DNA from: Lactarius indigo
Lineage: Eukaryota > Basidiomycota > Agaricomycetes > Russulales > Russulaceae
DNA: 64,000 nt
Direction of reading: 5' to 3'
Assembly: GCA_025766275.1 (NCBI GenBank)
Contig: JAFKAC010000012.1
Location: 310,001-374,000, forward strand
A program made the translations under genes and the position numbers. This document shows, piece by piece, positions 48,837 through 59,663 of the stretch; within the stretch, counting starts at the first letter, position 1, and each line of letters starts with the position of its first letter. Under the pieces are notes generated by a model. The model was not told the DNA's origin. It saw only the letters and a list, made by a program, of their open reading frames with translations, and searched no databases.

Positions 48837-49926
48837 ATGCAGTGGAAGTTATCTTCGAGTCTTGCTAGGATCACGTCTTTCTTTCTCCTCTTCGCTGGTG
48901 ACCTTGTAGTCGCTCAAATCGATGCCCCGATTTGCACTGACACAGTGACGTCGTGGGGATGGGTACGGCTTTACTAGCTATTCTTCATGCCGGCTGATTT
49001 ACGATAAACACATAGTCATATAATTCCCTTGTCCAAAACCCGTGTTTAATCGCAGCGTACATGATGTCAACATGTTACGGTGGCGGTAATATTTTTTACT
49101 TGTGTACACTCCCTCTTGTCCTCACCGGCGGCAGCGTTTACTGTGGGTCCACTGGGTGTGGGATTTACACACTATGGGGGTCCTAGTAGGGAAAATGATC
49201 TGGAAGCAAACCCGTGCTGGTGCAACACCGTGTCATACAATCTCATAAGTGCCTGCAGCGAATGCCAAGGAGGGGTGACATTATTGTACGTCTTAGTTCC
49301 AATGCACCACCTTTCTAATACTAATTTCCCCTTTCACGATTCAGGTGGACCCCATATCACCAAAATTGTACAAGAACCCTGGTACCCTCTACGTGAGTTG
49401 ACATTTGCGTGGTTGGCTTAGGTTTGGTCTTCACCCTGGGCGGTGCCGGATTTCCACATACAGATTCCCCAACCCAGTACCTGCCGGAACACGTGTACCA
49501 CTGTGGGCTCTCCAGGATACCTCGGTTCGTTCCTCCGCTGGCCGTCCTCAAAAACACAACTTAACTTTCCACAGCGTTCCGGCTGGAATCCCAGCTCTGC
49601 GCGACTTATCGGCGGTACGCAATTAAACCTTCTTCCTTTACGGTTCTCATTTGACCAACTATGTTTCCTTAGATACTCCCGAGGCCTTTCCAGGGGAATT
49701 GATCAACATTCCAGCCATCTCTACCATAACTACTACCACAAGTTCCTTCCCTCCCGTGTCGATGCCTTCCCCACCAAGCACCCCACCAAGCACCCCACCA
49801 AGCACCCCATCCTCGTCTGCCTCTCCCGGGAACCGGTTGTACAAGGGCACCTTCGCGGGCGGCTTTGTCTTTGGCGTCACTGCCATAGCTGCCATCGCAG
49901 GCCTCTTTTTGTCATTTATTTCTTGA
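48837..49926 (+). CDS. eight-cysteine surface protein, hydrophobic C-terminus type (copy g)
   Basis: Seven exons (48837-48962, 49016-49085, 49135-49285, 49345-49392, 49464-49524, 49575-49614, 49673-49926) give 249 residues. It is the closest relative of copy c; the signal peptide MQWKLSSSLARITSFFLLFA is nearly identical. Eight Cys are conserved (PICTD, QNPCLI, MSTCYGG, NPCWCNTV, SACSEC, HQNCTR). The stalk contains a 12 bp repeat encoding PPST three times. It ends in GGFVFGVTAIAAIAGLFLSF plus IS and stops, without a tail, so a GPI anchor is likely. TATA-like box TTTATAGA at 48768-48775. One exon (49575-49614) is 3 bp shorter than its counterparts, still in frame. Confidence 0.82.
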
Positions 49927-50539
49927 ATCGTGTAACCATCGATGTAATCACCAGCTAAGGTTATGTACGTGTGCATCGGCGTGGATGTTTGTGTGGGCAT
50001 GTGACTGTCAATTTTCCTTGTTAACAAGTGTTGCGGATAAAATAGGCTACGTTATATAGTCTATGCCAATAAATTCGGCCTATAAGCACTACTGTACTTC
50101 CAGTCTACCAGTCTACACTCAATAGTGTATACTACGACACTGAATCTGTTCCTGAATATATATAACCATATACTGGCTAGGTTTCGAGCCACAGACTCTC
50201 GTAACCCAGAAACACTTGTACCTGCATTTAAAACATACCGCTCGCAAGAAAAGTCCGAGGGAGAACACCGAACATACAGGATATGGGGGACATGGGACGA
50301 ACTAGACACTTCCAGAACTGCCCTTGCAGTGCAGCTGTCGGGATAACTGTCGGGATAACTCGGTTCAAATCCCAAAAAAGTGAACTCACCGGAGCTACAT
50401 ACTAGGAACATCCAAGCTCGAGCGCCATGACCAAGGCCATGGCCATGATCCAAGTTCGGAAACAGACCGGGTGCAAGGCCGAAACCAAAGACAGCCACCG
50501 GCAGCCGGTCCGTGAATAAACTGCTCCAAGTGATTAAGT
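49927..50539. other. duplicated 3' flank of copy g
   Basis: It resembles the flank of copy d (42650-43450) in the CAAGTTCGGAAAC (about 50452) and CCGGTCCGTGAATAA (about 50504) blocks. CGGTTCAAATCCC at 50361 looks like a tRNA B box, but no T-arm stem forms around it. Confidence 0.4.
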
Positions 50540-51340
50540 TACTCGGCACGGTTGTTCCATTCCACGATCAGTGCGTTGTATACGTCGGTGATTCTGAATA
50601 CCAACGACTTGAATGTCCATCGACAAAGGTCTTTAGCGGGTGTTCTGTCAACTAACAAACAATCTAATCTCGCAATCAAGGATGTCGTCGCTATCATCGC
50701 TATGTCCAAAATGAGCTCAATTGTCAAGCAGGCTGCCGATGGTGACAAGTATTCCGTTTGTGCTGGCAGGCGATCAACACTTACTGCGACATACGGACCC
50801 ATGGACGCTATAACCTTTTTTCCATTACTAAATGGTTAGGCACCAGTGTAGTCGAATCATCTGTCGGTTTCTTATTTCTGTGTTTTCCTGATACTCATCA
50901 GTTTCCAGGTATACGGTGGTCAATGTAGTTCAAGTTTCATTGATAATCTCATATTGACTTCGACCTTCAGTAATTTCGGCAAGCCAGTCGATAGCCGCTA
51001 CTTAGACCCAAGCGTCGCCGTGCCCAGTAGGAGATTTATGCCTTTAAAATCGTCTTAGCTGATGTGGTTTCAAGCTGGAACTTATTTGTGACCGCTATGA
51101 CCATTGATCCCGGATCAAGGGCTTACACACGAATCTTATAATGAGGGTTCTCAACTGAGCATCCTATAACGTGAGCGCAGGCGTGTTCCCGCTCAACTAC
51201 GACAGCACATCTGGAAGAACCGGCCTGGGAAGGGCCAGGTAGGTCCGATTCACATTCGTTGGGCTCTACTTGATATTTCCGCATCGCTCCCTAGCCCTGC
51301 GCTGGGTACAATGTATGCACCGTTAACCCTCAAGTTCGTC
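50540..51340 (+). pseudogene. relic of a GtaA-type glutaminase
   Basis: Separate pieces in changing frames resemble the C-terminal half of fungal secreted glutaminases (GtaA type): LAGVLSTNKQSNLAIKDVVA followed by IIAMSKMSSIVKQAADGDKY (about 50637-50750), NFGKPVDSRYLD (about 50973-51008), SSWNLFVTAM (about 51072-51102), VFPLNYDSTSG (about 51183-51214) and PALGTMYAPLTLKF (about 51293-51335). Order and spacing fit that family. Stops and frameshifts between the pieces show that the gene is dead. Recognition is from memory of the family and needs a search. Confidence 0.55.
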
Positions 51341-51765
51341 TATAGCGAGTACCTTATCATCTCTTATGTTGTCTGGTTGGGAAAGGTGGGAAAGTACAGT
51401 AGACTTGGCACACCCAGGGATTGTCATCCTCGCGCTTTGTTCATTCACTACTAGTACCGCCCAGTAATTGGACGGTGTGCAAGCCACCGATTGCAAAGAC
51501 ATAAGTGCCTCCCGATCCGCGATCCGGGGGTTCCTGGAATCCAAGCCGGAATCCAGGCTCTCGCATCAAAGGAACACTCCAAGAGCACATTGAGTACTAG
51601 CTATATCGTACCAAAGGAATAGCTAGTATGGGGGTCTTCGAGAATGTGAGAGGGGATGGAAACATGGCAACATATATTGCGAATATTAAGCTGCATAGCG
51701 ACTTAGGTATATCATCGCTATGCAACCAAACTTGCTTTGGGGACCTGCACCAATCGAACCAACGA

Positions 51766-53297
51766 CTACGCAGGGGTAGCGAACCCGATCCGCGTATTTC
51801 CTACGTCGAATTCTGTATATACGTTTTCTAGGAAGACGTCGCCAAGAATCCAGAAACCTATCGCTGATCAGACATAGAAGCACGGCGAAGTATAGTACTT
51901 TACCAAAGTCGTCGTTTGCTACAATACCGCCTACGCAGGCGTTTGGGTCTGCAGAGTAGGTACCAAAATTAAAAGTTCGAGGCTGAAGCGTGAAGCTGCC
52001 TGATCCAAACTGGAACGAGATTTCCGAATCGAATGAGCATGGCACTGGCAAAGAGAAAATCAATTGTGACGAAGATAAAACCATCCTATTTCCGTACCAC
52101 TGTAAGTATCCGTCTCCGATGAGATAAGACCCAGGGATCTGATTGTAAAAAGCTGTCACAGTTTTGTTGTCACCGAGGATCATGGCCGTGCCACTGTCGA
52201 TGATCGCATCGGTCATACTGGCGATTTGCTGCCCGTCAAGATATATACCATCAATATTGGTCTGCCAGTAGCCCTGAAGTATGCGGTCATTAACATCAAT
52301 TCGAGGGACCTCTTTCCATAGCCGCACCTCTTGGGTAACAGGTACATAAGTGAAGTCTCCCTTGTGAAGTTGGTCGTTACTTCCACCAATGAACAACTCT
52401 GAAGGGCAGAGACCGAATGAATTAGTAGGTAAAACACCCTGAGCGACAAGGGTGTGGAAGAGAGGAGTAGCGCCATAACCTGAGAGGCTTGGGAATCCCA
52501 GACCGAGAAGACCATCTGGAAGCCGTCCGGGGTACGTAAAGCGGTCTGCATAACTATTAGCCCCACCGAGTGTCTGGTTCTTAGCCTGGGGAAGGAATGG
52601 GTTAATGACCCGGAAACGTGGGTGAACTGCATAAGCCGACCGTATAGCCAGCAATAGAGACGTCGTCTGTGTAAAGCGTTCCACGAACTGCAGAACCGTC
52701 ACCGTATTGCAGGAAAAATGGCGCCGCCTCGAGATTGTATGAAGTGGAGCTTTCCGAGGAATTATATAGTATGTGCCCGTTGCAAGAACTATCACAAGTA
52801 GAGCTAGGAAGAAACATGTCACTGCTCCCCGTATCGAAGTTCACTGTGCATTTCTGAGTTCGCTCTAAATAGTAGGACATGAGGAGCTACAACTCACCAG
52901 TGAAAGTCGTGGCAGGAGTACCAACGGATATAGAGCCATACCAGTACGGTTCGACAATTGTTTCGTTTCCAGTGCTATAATCCTCAGACCGTTTCACTTT
53001 GGGAGCAGAGGGGTGATGGGTGCCAGTGTTCTGCTGGTAGGCCTGGAACCCGTGATGGTATTTTCTAGATTCAGACTGATTATGAGAAATGGTTCGCTTC
53101 ATGGAAATGGTAAGGAATACGAACGTAATGCTGTGACGGACGCCACGCTGAAGCTTGACTATATCAACAAAACCGTTGACATCATGTACTTTCATGCGCT
53201 TTGAAATAGGTATAGCGAATCCAGAACTTGGTGACTGGGGAGCTGCCTCGACGAGAAAGGAGAGGGTGATGATGATGAGCGTGGTGGATAGGTACAT
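51766..53297 (-). CDS. pepsin-like aspartic protease, secreted (P4)
   Basis: The ATG is at 53297 and the stop TAG at 51768-51766. Signal peptide [20 protein letters not shown], propeptide with [12 protein letters not shown]. First catalytic site [14 protein letters not shown], flap QYGDGSAV, second site [11 protein letters not shown] (D-S-G, common in fungal A1 enzymes). The end [20 protein letters not shown] and TRIGFATPA is intact after removing the last intron (GTAAAG...GATCAG). Where P1, P3 and P6 splice between the Gly-Tyr-Tyr and the PCSF motifs, P4 has one base more, so splicing would shift the frame. The unspliced frame is open and adds about 17 residues ([19 protein letters not shown]). 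TATA box on the minus strand at about 53367-53374. Confidence 0.82.
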
Positions 53298-54334
53298 CCT
53301 GTCAATGGGGAATTGGACTGGGGTCCCGGATTCAGAATGGCTGGGAACGATGGGTCACGATGGTGAATATTTATATGGAATGACCAACATTTGCGCTGCC
53401 ACGAAGTCAACGTCAGGCCGTGGTTGCAGGTTGCTGCGGAATGTACGGGGGTTTCCCATCTGGTGCTGTCGCCAGGAATAGCAAACATTCTCCAGGGTCC
53501 TAGGTACCCCGTGTTGGAGAGGGCTCACATCCGCGGGACTCTGTGGCTAGGAGTCAGCGGTATCGAAAAAGTATAGTACCATAACTGGCCTAGTGAACGT
53601 CTGCCTGATAGATATGATAGACCCGGGGCGAGACCAGTTAGTAGTTACCACAATATATTCGGTAGTGTTCAGACTGATACCCTTTTAAGCTTAGAGCATT
53701 GCGTTGCGACGTAACTGCGACCCACAGAAACGTGAACAGGATAAGCCTTGCCCGAACCAGGGCGGATGAAACCCTTTGGGGAGCGAAGGTCTTATCATTT
53801 GATTATTCCGATATTATGATTCACGATTCGGACATGAGAATTTGGAGACTCTTTAGGCTGCCTCGGGGAATGATGCCACAGGGCCAATTACCGAGGGCAG
53901 CACCTGCCGCGGTGATGCGAGAAAACAGCTCATTCAAAGGCCTATGAAACACCGCACAATCAGATCGGCTCCATATACAAGAACGGGGGATCTGCACCAC
54001 TGGGCATCAGAGGCAACGAGGTAGTCCACATGAGCAAGTGGGCCACATTTGCAGTCCCCTTCAACGGCAGGAAGGCCGCTACACTTACACATTCGGGGGC
54101 TGGGGTCGACGCAGTCCCTGGGCAGAGCTCTCGGGAGACGATCGACACCAAGGCGCTTCTAGAGTAGAAGCTACTTATCATGCACAAGTTAGCCGGGGGT
54201 AGCAGCCTGTATATGAAGAGGTCAGAATACACACCGGTCTGAACGGGAGTTTCTTGCCAGTGGTGAGTGTTACATGATGGATGACATGATGACGGCGTAA
54301 CCCTCCATTGGACTTCTGCCGGGCCGCAACTTGA
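53298..54334. promoter_or_regulatory. shared upstream flank between protease P4 and surface relic h
   Basis: The flank is repeated at 56400-57160 and partly at 61200-61900. Shared blocks include GAAACCCTTTGGGGAG (53769 and 56641), GAGAAAACAGCTC (53919 and 56783) and GATCGACACCAAGGCGCT-type sequence (54136). A minus frame of 90 codons (54232-53960) has a diverged, open counterpart in the third copy (61986-61699), so a former gene cannot be excluded. Confidence 0.5.
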
Positions 54335-54820
54335 AATCAGTCTATATATATAATCTTGCTAGTGCCTCTAGTGTGTGCCAAGGAGAGGACCTGAAAACGT
54401 ATGTCTCATTCCGTTGCACTGAAATCTGCCGAAATTACTCCCAGCATGATTTAACTGGTCGGATTATTCACATAATTGCACAAGAACCATGGACTCCTCT
54501 ACATGAGTCGACCATCACAGTAGATTGGCTTATGTTTGGCCTTGGCCCTGAGTAGCGGATTTCTGCACGCAGGTTCTCAAACCCTGTATTTCCAGAAATA
54601 CGCGTTCCACGGTGGGCTCTCCGGGACGTCGCTGGTGTCTAAACTAACATAACCGGTATCAGCTCCCCTCAGCTTGTAAACCTCTGGGATGCCACCACGG
54701 CGTTCACTATCGGCGGTAGGACTTTATTCATTTACAGTTTCCGTCTGACCAGCTGTCTCTCCTCAGACACTCCCAAGATCCTTCCAGGGGAACTCATCGG
54801 CACGTCGGGTTTAGACATAT
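54335..54820 (+). pseudogene. relic of an eight-cysteine surface protein, middle part (copy h)
   Basis: It aligns closely with copy i from the end of exon 3 (about 58021) to the beginning of exon 7 (about 58490): TGTGTGCCAAGGAGAGGACC, TCGGATTATTCACATAATTG, GGTTCTCAAACCCTG, CTTGTAAACCTCTGGGATGC, ACACTCCCAAGATCCTTCC. Exons 1-2 and the transmembrane and tail exons are missing. It stops abruptly near 54815, about 115 bp before the EEP gene start. Confidence 0.75.
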
Positions 54821-54931
54821 GGTAGGCGGTAGAGCAGGGCAGAGGCAGAGTGAGTCAGGCATAGCCACCTATTTAAACCTCCGCGGTACTTAAATTCCAG
54901 CCAGAAGCTTCCCGCTTTCCGACACACCACC

Positions 54932-55870
54932 ATGGCCATCAAAAGATTCTGGCGTACTCTTTCTGTCTTCAACCCCTCCACCCGAATGTGGGCACCCGTA
55001 TCTTCGAGGAGCATACAGAGCCAACTCACGCAGAGGCTTTCTCTCACATCATGGAACATCGACGCCTTCTCCTCGCGGGCCATCTCACGTGCCAAACTCA
55101 TCCTCGATCATATCCTCGAGGGACCAAAATCTCCTGATATCATCTTTCTCCAAGAAGTCACGCCCGACGTCCGCGCCTCTCTCCTGGACAATGCGAGAGT
55201 GCGCGCTGCATTCCTGGTGACTGACGCCGAGGACCAGACGTCGTTTGAGAAAGTGCCCTTTGCGACCATGACGTTGCTGTCCAGCGCGCGTTTTGCCCCC
55301 GGCCTGGATTCGCAGGAGAAGGAAGGAAATGGGATCGAGGGAGGTGGAAAGCCCATGCTTGGGCGCGTCTCCCGCGTGACACTCCCGAGTAAGTACGGGA
55401 GGGATGCGCTTTGTGTAGACATCATCCCCCCAACCGCGCCGGGCACAGTCTTCCGTCTCATCAACGTGCACCTCGACTCGCTCAGGGATACGCTACATTA
55501 TCGCGCCCAGCAGATGGAGATACTGGCCGACGTCCTGCGCGAGCCAGGATGCAGTGGCGGGATCATTGCGGGCGACTTTAACGCCATCAGCCCCGAGGAT
55601 GATGGGCTCGTCGAAAAAAACAAACTGGTAGATGCGTGGGTCGCATTGCATGGGAGGGCAGACCCTGATGGAGCTACGTGGGGTGTCGGCGTGGGACGGC
55701 GGGATGGACGGGGGCCGGGCAGGTTGGACAAAGTTGCAATGATGGGCTTAAAAGCTAAGGAAATGGAAGTCCTGCGCCCTGGTCTTATTGAGGTGCCCAG
55801 GCCGGGTGAGAAAGTTGTCGAGATCCCTTGGAGTGACCATTGCGGGCTGAGATGTACCTTTACCATCTGA
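54932..55870 (+). CDS. endonuclease/exonuclease/phosphatase (EEP) family protein
   Basis: A single exon of 312 residues with a good Kozak context (CACCATGG). All EEP motifs are present in order: SWNIDAF (metal site), IIFLQEV (catalytic Glu), RLINVHLDS, IIAGDFNAIS, GRLDKV and the terminal WSDHCGL with the catalytic Asp-His pair. The layout and length resemble small TDP2-like proteins of fungi. The N-terminus is basic (MAIKRFWRTLSVFN) and could target mitochondria. The substrate (DNA, RNA, phospholipid or other phosphodiester) cannot be told. It lies between duplicated blocks of the protease/surface-protein cluster and is unrelated to either; unlike its neighbours it lacks introns. Confidence 0.85.
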   Translation: MAIKRFWRTLSVFNPSTRMWAPVSSRSIQSQLTQRLSLTSWNIDAFSSRAISRAKLILDHILEGPKSPDIIFLQEVTPDVRASLLDNARVRAAFLVTDAEDQTSFEKVPFATMTLLSSARFAPGLDSQEKEGNGIEGGGKPMLGRVSRVTLPSKYGRDALCVDIIPPTAPGTVFRLINVHLDSLRDTLHYRAQQMEILADVLREPGCSGGIIAGDFNAISPEDDGLVEKNKLVDAWVALHGRADPDGATWGVGVGRRDGRGPGRLDKVAMMGLKAKEMEVLRPGLIEVPRPGEKVVEIPWSDHCGLRCTFTI

Positions 55871-56149
55871 ATACTGTCAAGCAGGTTTGGGCTGGCACCC
55901 CCGACTGTTATGTCCATCACAGATGTGAGCCCAACTTAGGTGAGTTTGAGGCTGGCGCAATCGTGACTTAACTAATAGTTGCGGAACCTCCTTATGTTGA
56001 TGCCAAGTCAACGCGAAGGGAAAGAAGTAAAAAAAAAACAGGAGCCCATGTGGCTACTACTGGGTCCAAGTTGATTGAAAGAGAGGAGGCACGAAGCCTA
56101 TAAGACACAACTTAGACGATCAGAGAAATGCAGGTGATGATATTTTCTA
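55871..56149. other. intergenic stretch after the EEP gene
   Basis: An A-rich run (about 56028-56040) is the only visible feature. Confidence 0.3.
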
Positions 56150-56383
56150 CATTCAAACCGATTACTGTAAGAGAGGTGATCCGCTTCATGGAATGATAAG
56201 GAATACTAACGTAATGTTGCGATGGACGCCACGCTGGAGCTTCGCGATGTCAACAAAAACGTCGACATCGTGTACTTTCGTGCACCTTGGAATAGGTATA
56301 GCAAATTCAGAATGTGGTGACCGTGGCGCTGCCTTGACGAAAAAGGAAACGGCGATGATAATGAGCGTGGTGGAGGTACATCT
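56150..56383 (-). pseudogene. aspartic protease relic, first exon only (P5)
   Basis: Reading from about 56383 on the minus strand, the sequence matches the first exon of P4 and P6 (signal peptide and [10 protein letters not shown] region, here GAATTTGCTATACCTATTCC; then GTCGACGTTTTTGTTGACATC and CTCCAGCGTGGCGTCC). Two bases are missing directly after ATG TAC CTC, which shifts the frame. No catalytic exon remains. Its upstream flank is kept (56400-57100). Confidence 0.75.
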
Positions 56384-57635
56384 TGTCAGAGGGGAATTAG
56401 ACTAGGAGTCCGGGTTCAGAATGGCCGGGGTCGATGGGTTACGACAGTGAACATTTATACGGAATAGCCACATTTGCGCTGTTGCAAAGTCAATGTCAGG
56501 CCGCGGTCGCAGGTTGCCGCGGAATGTACGGAGGTTTCTAATCCGGTACTGTCACCAGAAATAGAAAACATTTGTTATGGACTACCCTGCGTTGGTGAGG
56601 GCTAGGCCGGAATACGACCCCTTGCCTGAACTAGGGTGGATGAAACCCTTTGGGGAGAGAAGGTCTTATCATTTGATATACTGGGATTATTCCGACATTC
56701 TAATCCACGTTCCGGACATACAGTAAGGATTTGAATGATGCCAGAGGACCTGTTACCGAGGACAGCACCTGCCACGGTGATGCGAGAAAACAGCTCGTTC
56801 AAAAGCAAATAAAATACCGCACGGTTAGATCAGTTCCATATACGAGAATGATTGAGAATGAGGGATGAGGGATCCGCACTGGTGGGCATCAGAGGCCTTG
56901 TCGGAGGCAACAACTTGAAGGTAGACCACTGACCACATGTGGACCACATCCGCAGTCACCTTCAACGACAGGAAGGTTACACATTTGGGGGCTGGGATCG
57001 ATGCAGTCCCTGGGCAGGGTTCTCGGGGCGCGATCCGATACCAATGCGCTAGCAGCCTGATATGAGGAGGTCGGAATACTGCATGTACACACCCGGGCCG
57101 GCCTGAACGTTAACGGGAGTTGCTTGGTGTGTCACGTGATGCGTGATGGCGTGACCCCTCGTTGGGCCCACTGGCACGCAAGTCTACCCGAAAGTTATGA
57201 TAGTTGGGCTCGGAGTCCATATATACCAAGCCCTTCCTCACGTTATAACAGCTGGCGTCCTTGGCTGGGTCTGGGTCGGGTCCTTCATCAAGTCATCTGC
57301 AACTGTTGATGCCGTGCCTTCCCAACCCCCCCAACAAAGCTTTATGACTATGCCGGCATTTCGTCAAGTTCGATCATTCGGCTTGAGGTGCCCGCCATGT
57401 CATACGCCAATACATTATGCTCTGATGTGCTATCATTAGGTACACACAGGCTTTCGTCATCGTTACGCTTGGTTCGTTCCCCTCACAGCCAAAGAAGTAG
57501 CGGTAATTGGTCCATTGCAAGCAGCCATATGGGCTGGCGACAGTAGTGCGGCTACGCGCCTAGCTCTCATATAAAACCTTTTTGTCATTACAGCATGGCC
57601 TGGGAAATTATCACTTTTCTCCCTCCATCATAGTC
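56384..57635. promoter_or_regulatory. shared upstream flank and promoter of copy i
   Basis: The left part repeats 53298-54290. A TATA box (CATATAAAA) lies at 57569-57577, about 60 bp before the copy i start. A plus frame of 80 codons (57197-57439) begins with a hydrophobic stretch but has no known motif. Confidence 0.5.
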
Positions 57636-59046
57636 ATGCAATTGAGAGTGTCTTCGAGTCTCGCTGTGCTCACGTCCCTTTTTCTCCTCTCCGCCGGTGA
57701 CGTCGTAGTTGCCCAGATCAGTGCCCCGAACTGCACCTCATTGTCGTTGCAATGGGTGAATTTTTATCGCCTACTTTTATGTGGGCTGCTTCACAATCGA
57801 CACCCAGTCACTCAACTCTATTGGCCAAAATCCGTGTAGTGTCGCAGCGAACTTACTGGGGACATGTCACGGGGGCGGTAATGTCTAAATCTTGCGTGCA
57901 TTGCCTGTGTCCTCACCGCTGGCAGAGTTTACCTTATATCCAATACAGGATTCTTCATACTCGTACTTGGGTCCTCCTGTAGAACAAGGCGTAAACCTGT
58001 GCTTCTGCAATACCGTGGTATATAATCTTCTGAGTGCCTGCAGTGTGTGTCAAGGAGGGGACCTAAGAACGTACGTCTCATTCCGTTGCACTGCAATCTG
58101 CCAAAATCACGCCCAGCACGATTTAGCTGGTCGGATTATTCACATAACTGCACAAAAACCATGGACCCCTCCACGTGAGTCGACCATATTGGGTTATGTT
58201 TGGTCTTGGTCCTGAGTGACGGATTTCCGCATACAGGTTCCCAAACCCTATACCTCCAGAAACACGTGTTCCACGGTGGGCCCTCCAGGATGTCACGGTT
58301 CGCTCCCTGCTGGCGTCTCAAAAAACCCAATTTAACCCGTATCACCTCCCCTCAGCTTGTGAACCTCTGGAATGCCACCACGGCGTTCACTACCGGTGGT
58401 AGGCCTTTATTCCTTTACGGTTTCCGTCTGACCGACCGTCTCTCAGACACTCCCGAGATCCTTCCAGGGGAACTCATCAGCACGTCATCCTCGTCGAGTG
58501 TTAGCCCTACCTCCAGCACCTCTTCATCTGCGCCGACATCCGCCTCTCCTATATCAACCTCTTCTAGAAGTGGGTCGAACACGGCCGCCATCGCAGGCGG
58601 CGTCGCCGGTGGCGTCGTAGCCATTGCCGTCATTGCCGGTCTGGTGTTCATTTTCTGGCGAAGGCAGCAGCGCGCCCAGGCGCCATCTGCCGCGTTCTTG
58701 GTTAACGGGCAATCCCCTCCGCCATCGACGTCGCCAATGAGCCAGGTTCACTCTGCGCCGACGTACAACCACACACAGGGGTCGCTGATGACGTTATATG
58801 TACGTTGTTCACCCCTCTCCAGCGTCTTGTGTGATCATCTCTTGTTTGGCGGTGGTACTGGTTGGGATGTGACAGGACCCGAACAACCCGAGCACGTACC
58901 CCACGCTACAAGAAGGCGTACCGACCTCCACACCAAACCAGGACGTTCCCGCCATCGTATCATACGATGGGAACTTGAAAAGGAACAATCCCACCAACAT
59001 GCAGCCCTTGCGCCCGCAGGGCTACCATGGCCTGCCTACTGTCTGA
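57636..59046 (+). CDS. eight-cysteine surface protein, transmembrane type (copy i)
   Basis: Eight exons (57636-57755, 57808-57877, 57926-58070, 58127-58174, 58237-58297, 58356-58398, 58447-58799, 58876-59046) give 336 residues. Signal peptide MQLRVSSSLAVLTSLFLLSA. Ectodomain Cys: PNCTS, QNPCSV, LGTCHGG, NLCFCNTV, SACSVC and SHNCTK, followed by FPNPIPPETRVPRWALQD. A Ser-rich stalk leads to the transmembrane segment AIAGGVAGGVVAIAVIAGLV with FIFWRRQQR as stop-transfer. The cytoplasmic tail ends in NMQPLRPQGYHGLPTV. Close relics are copies h and e. It converges with protease P6 (618 bp apart). Function unknown. Confidence 0.87.
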
Positions 59047-59663
59047 CCGGCGCGTTAGCATGCGAAGACTTCGGTAGCTATCGTAGTGATAGGGACAGCC
59101 TTTTCAGCCTCTCGCGTACTACTGTACCAACAAACTGAGGTTCTGGTCTACACATGTCGAACTCACGGAAGTTTATTCTTATCGTGTATTCAGGCGAAAC
59201 CCCACCATAAGTCAGATAACAGCACTCTTGGCAAAGGGTCAGGTGACGACTGTCCACGTGATAGATAACCTTCCCTTTTACGGTAAGTGTAGGGTCTTTT
59301 GTCATCCATGGCCAGCTGGGAAAGCACGAAGAATTGGCACACTGGCACTCACGGATTTTCACCCTCGCATTCAATTCTTTCTCTACCACCGTACAGTAGT
59401 ACTTTACAGTGATGAATAGTTAGCCGCTCTAGATGGTGCACAGGTCACTGATCGCAAATATGTGAGTGCCTCCCAGATCCGCGAGTTCTGGAATTCGAGG
59501 TGACTCCAGGGGGTCCAGCGACTGCCAGCGAGTACTAGCTGTGTCGTGCTAAAGGGATAGTCACCGGTACAGAGGCCTTTGAGAGAGGGGATGATAACGT
59601 ATATTGCGAATATTAAGTTGTACAGGGACTCTGGTACTATATATGCAACCCTAATCGAATCAA
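59047..59663. other. convergent region between copy i and protease P6
   Basis: It contains the shared 3' flank of the surface-protein copies (GAAGACTTCGGTAGCTATCG at 59062, also near 46525) and of the proteases (GAATATTAAGTTGTACAGG near 59607; compare 51683). No gene is seen. Confidence 0.45.

Noticed and set aside
50330..50400. tRNA-like B box CGGTTCAAATCCC
   Set aside because: No T-arm, anticodon arm or acceptor stem can be formed around it.
51686..52822. P4 as a single 378-codon open frame
   Set aside because: The beginning and end of this frame read through introns; the catalytic N-terminal exon is in another frame and the conserved FWILGDVF end needs splicing. Only the middle part is coding as it stands.
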